From Hyphomicrobiaceae bacterium (lineage in GTDB: Bacteria; Pseudomonadota; Alphaproteobacteria; Rhizobiales; Hyphomicrobiaceae), in NCBI GenBank assembly GCA_022844275.1, contig JALHMB010000001.1:558001-622000 (forward strand): a stretch of 64,000 nt of DNA, given 5' to 3'. The first letter of the stretch is position 1. Every line of letters begins with the position of its first letter. The translations under genes and the position numbers were made by a program. This document shows positions 62,271 to 64,000 of the stretch, piece by piece. The notes beneath the pieces are model-generated. The model was not told where the DNA came from, did no database searches, and was given only the letters and a program-made list of their open reading frames with translations.

Positions 62271-62336
62271 CTGGTGGATTTCCGTGAATTGGTAATGTCA
62301 TCGAACGCTGCAGTCCGCGGCCCGTTCCCTCGTCAG

Positions 62337-63341
62337 CTAGTGATAGCCCTCTCCCGGTCCGATCTTGCCGCGGAACATCCAGTACACGAAGGCGGTGTAG
62401 CCGAGTACGAGCGGCAACAGGAAGACAGTGCCGACGAGAAGGAAGAGCTGCGAAGCGGGGGCTGCAGCCGTATCCCAGAAGGTCAAATGCGGCGGCACCA
62501 GATAAGGCCATGTCGAGATCACGAGACCGCAGTAGCCGAGCAGAAACAGCACGACGCTGCCAAAGAACGGCTTCACATCATCCCCCCGCCGCAGCCAGAC
62601 GAAGACGAGATAGCCAACGAGCACGGTCACGAGCGGAATAGGCCAGAGATAGAAAAGATTGGGCAAGCTGAACCAGCGCGTCGCAATGCGCTCGATCGCG
62701 AGCGGCGTCCACAAGCTGACCACGGCCATGGCCGCGAGTACTGCAACGACCAACAGCCCCCCCGCGCGGCGGCCAAAATCCTGAGTGGGGCCGGACGTGC
62801 GCATGACGAGCCATGTCGCACCAAGCAGCGCATAGCCCGCCACGACCGCGAGCCCGACAAAGATCGAGAAGGGCGTCAGCCAGTCGAAGGGGCCGCCCGC
62901 ATACTGGCGATTAACAACTTCGACGCCCTGGAGGAGCCCGCCGAGGATCACGCCCTGCAGGAATGCGGCAACGATGGAGCCGCCGGCAAAGGCTACATCC
63001 CAGAGCAAATGCGAGGGCTTGGCCACCCAGCGGAATTCGAAGGAGACGCCACGCAAAACCAATGCCAGCAGCATCCCGATCACTGGCAGGTAGAAGGCCG
63101 GCATGATCACAGCGTAGGCGGTGGGGAAGGCCACCCATAGTCCGCCGCCGCCGAGCACCAGCCATGTCTCGTTGCCGTCCCAGAAGGGCGCAACGGAATT
63201 CATCATGACATCGCGATCCTCCTCCTCGCGCACGAACGGGAAGAGAATGCCGATGCCGAGGTCGAAGCCGTCGAGAATGACGTACATCGCGACGGCTGTC
63301 CCGATGAGCGCGGCCCAAATAAGCGGGAGATACGGTTCCAT
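62337..63341 (-). CDS. cydB: Cytochrome bd-type ubiquinol oxidase subunit II
   Basis: 334 residues from the ATG at 63341, with AAGGAG about 10 bases before; the longer frame overlaps cydA. It has eight to nine membrane helices, with the family segment MYVILDGFDLGIGILFPF at the N-terminus and NSVAPFWDGNETWLVLGGG after it. It pairs with CydA as a quinol oxidase with high oxygen affinity or cyanide tolerance. It follows cydA after 5 bases. Confidence 0.94.
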   Translation of the reverse strand: MEPYLPLIWAALIGTAVAMYVILDGFDLGIGILFPFVREEEDRDVMMNSVAPFWDGNETWLVLGGGGLWVAFPTAYAVIMPAFYLPVIGMLLALVLRGVSFEFRWVAKPSHLLWDVAFAGGSIVAAFLQGVILGGLLQGVEVVNRQYAGGPFDWLTPFSIFVGLAVVAGYALLGATWLVMRTSGPTQDFGRRAGGLLVVAVLAAMAVVSLWTPLAIERIATRWFSLPNLFYLWPIPLVTVLVGYLVFVWLRRGDDVKPFFGSVVLFLLGYCGLVISTWPYLVPPHLTFWDTAAAPASQLFLLVGTVFLLPLVLGYTAFVYWMFRGKIGPGEGYH

Positions 63342-63346
63342 CGCCG

Positions 63347-64000
63347 TCACTCCTTCGTGCCGAGTGAGAAGCCGGGCCCCGTGCCACGCGGCCGGCCGGT
63401 GGCCTCTCGTGCGGCTTCCTCGGCTGCCGAGAGCGGCCTGTTCGGCAGGCCTTCGGGCGCGGCCGTCGCTTCGCCTTTGGGGCCGGCGTGTATGAGGCGG
63501 TTGATGTAGTACACGCCCATCGAGAAGACGACGCCGTAGATCAGCACGAACAACACGAGCGTGCCCGCAACGCTCGCGCCTGGCACGGGCGATATACCGT
63601 CGGCCGTGCGCATGAGACCATGCACCAGCCACGGCTGACGTCCCTGCTCGGTCACGAACCAGCCCGCGAGAATGGCGATGAAGCCAAGCGACCACATGTG
63701 CGACACGGGCCAAAGGAAGGATCTGCTCTCGAAGAGACGGCCTCGCCACCAGAGATACATGCCCCAGAAACCCAGCCCGATCAGCAACATGCCGATGCCG
63801 ACCATGATGCGGAACGCCCAGAAGACATTGGCGACAGGAGGCCAGTCGCGCTCAGGAAAACTCGTGAGGCCCTGATACCTCCCGTCCCAGCTATGGGTGA
63901 GAATGAGCGAGCCGGCTTTCGGGATCGCGATCTCGAAGTGGTTCTTGCGCGCCTTCTCATCAGGGAAGCCGAACAGCACGAGCGCCCCCGGCTTGGAACC
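63347..64000 (-). CDS. cydA: Cytochrome bd-type ubiquinol oxidase subunit I, C-terminal part
   Basis: The frame is open to the window edge, so the N-terminal part lies outside; about 217 residues are visible. Conserved blocks include WAFRIMVGIGMLL and GWFVTEQGRQPWLVHGLMRT, found in the helices after the quinol loop. Several membrane helices precede a Pro/Gly/Ala-rich tail. It carries the haems and quinol site with CydB. The short tail and GWFVTEQGRQPW resemble the CIO (cyanide-insensitive) branch, but the quinol loop that decides this is not in view. Confidence 0.92.
   Translation of the reverse strand, partial: GSKPGALVLFGFPDEKARKNHFEIAIPKAGSLILTHSWDGRYQGLTSFPERDWPPVANVFWAFRIMVGIGMLLIGLGFWGMYLWWRGRLFESRSFLWPVSHMWSLGFIAILAGWFVTEQGRQPWLVHGLMRTADGISPVPGASVAGTLVLFVLIYGVVFSMGVYYINRLIHAGPKGEATAAPEGLPNRPLSAAEEAAREATGRPRGTGPGFSLGTKE

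Noticed and set aside
61794-63140. 448-codon plus-strand frame
   Set aside because: Antisense to the CoA-transferase family gene and cydB; no domain visible.
1-64000. tRNA, rRNA, CRISPR array, insertion sequence or prophage
   Set aside because: None recognised: no transposase or integrase products and no regularly spaced repeats were seen.

Overview
The window is a gene-dense, GC-rich bacterial chromosome segment. Its gene content (PotABCD-type ABC transporter, NasT/NasS control of nitrate assimilation, split Ku/LigD repair genes, EcfG-like promoter motifs, quorum-sensing-type LuxR protein) suggests an alphaproteobacterium, probably Hyphomicrobiales. That placement is an inference from gene families, not from a marker gene. 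I saw no rRNA, tRNA, CRISPR array, insertion sequence or prophage.

Layout. 1-3149: polyamine-type ABC transporter (3' end of the binding protein, ATPase, two permeases). 3275-4988: cupin and exported Kelch protein. 4997-8764: leftward non-homologous end-joining operon (Ku, PE-Pol LigD, separate DNA ligase, small ORF). 8932-12123: molybdenum hydroxylase pair plus an unknown gene. 12268-18886: quorum-sensing-type LuxR regulator facing, across a lux-box-like dyad, two unusual low-complexity proteins and a type I secretion ATPase/adaptor pair. 18914-24762: sugar epimerase and RND efflux pump. 25003-26115: histone-deacetylase-fold hydrolase. 26272-30038: copper module (DUF2946, TonB receptor, YcnI-PCuAC fusion). 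30077-37542: exported unknown, amino acid permease, hydrolase, CMD protein, luciferase-like and OYE flavoenzymes, metallophosphoesterase. 37563-40469: ECF sigma, anti-sigma and exported subtilase. 40771-41157: SugE/Gdx exporter behind a guanidine-II riboswitch candidate. 41199-46084: leftward trehalose operon otsB-GH15-otsA-glk. 46427-47521: PfkB kinase. 47620-60390: nitrate assimilation (nasT, nasS, nrtABD, globin, nirBD, nasA, cysG). 60393-64000: acetyl-CoA hydrolase/transferase family protein and cytochrome bd oxidase (cydB, 3' part of cydA).

The best-supported regulatory logic is in the nitrate cluster. A sigma-54 promoter with an upstream NtrC-like dyad is followed by a leader with two hexanucleotide-loop hairpins, the second overlapping the 5' arm of an intrinsic terminator. 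This is the arrangement read by ANTAR antiterminators such as NasT, which is encoded just upstream with its nitrate sensor NasS. The most novel-looking locus is 12268-18886: a solo LuxR regulator, a dyad resembling a lux box, two candidate secreted proteins of unknown type (one with about 22-residue repeats) and a dedicated type I exporter.
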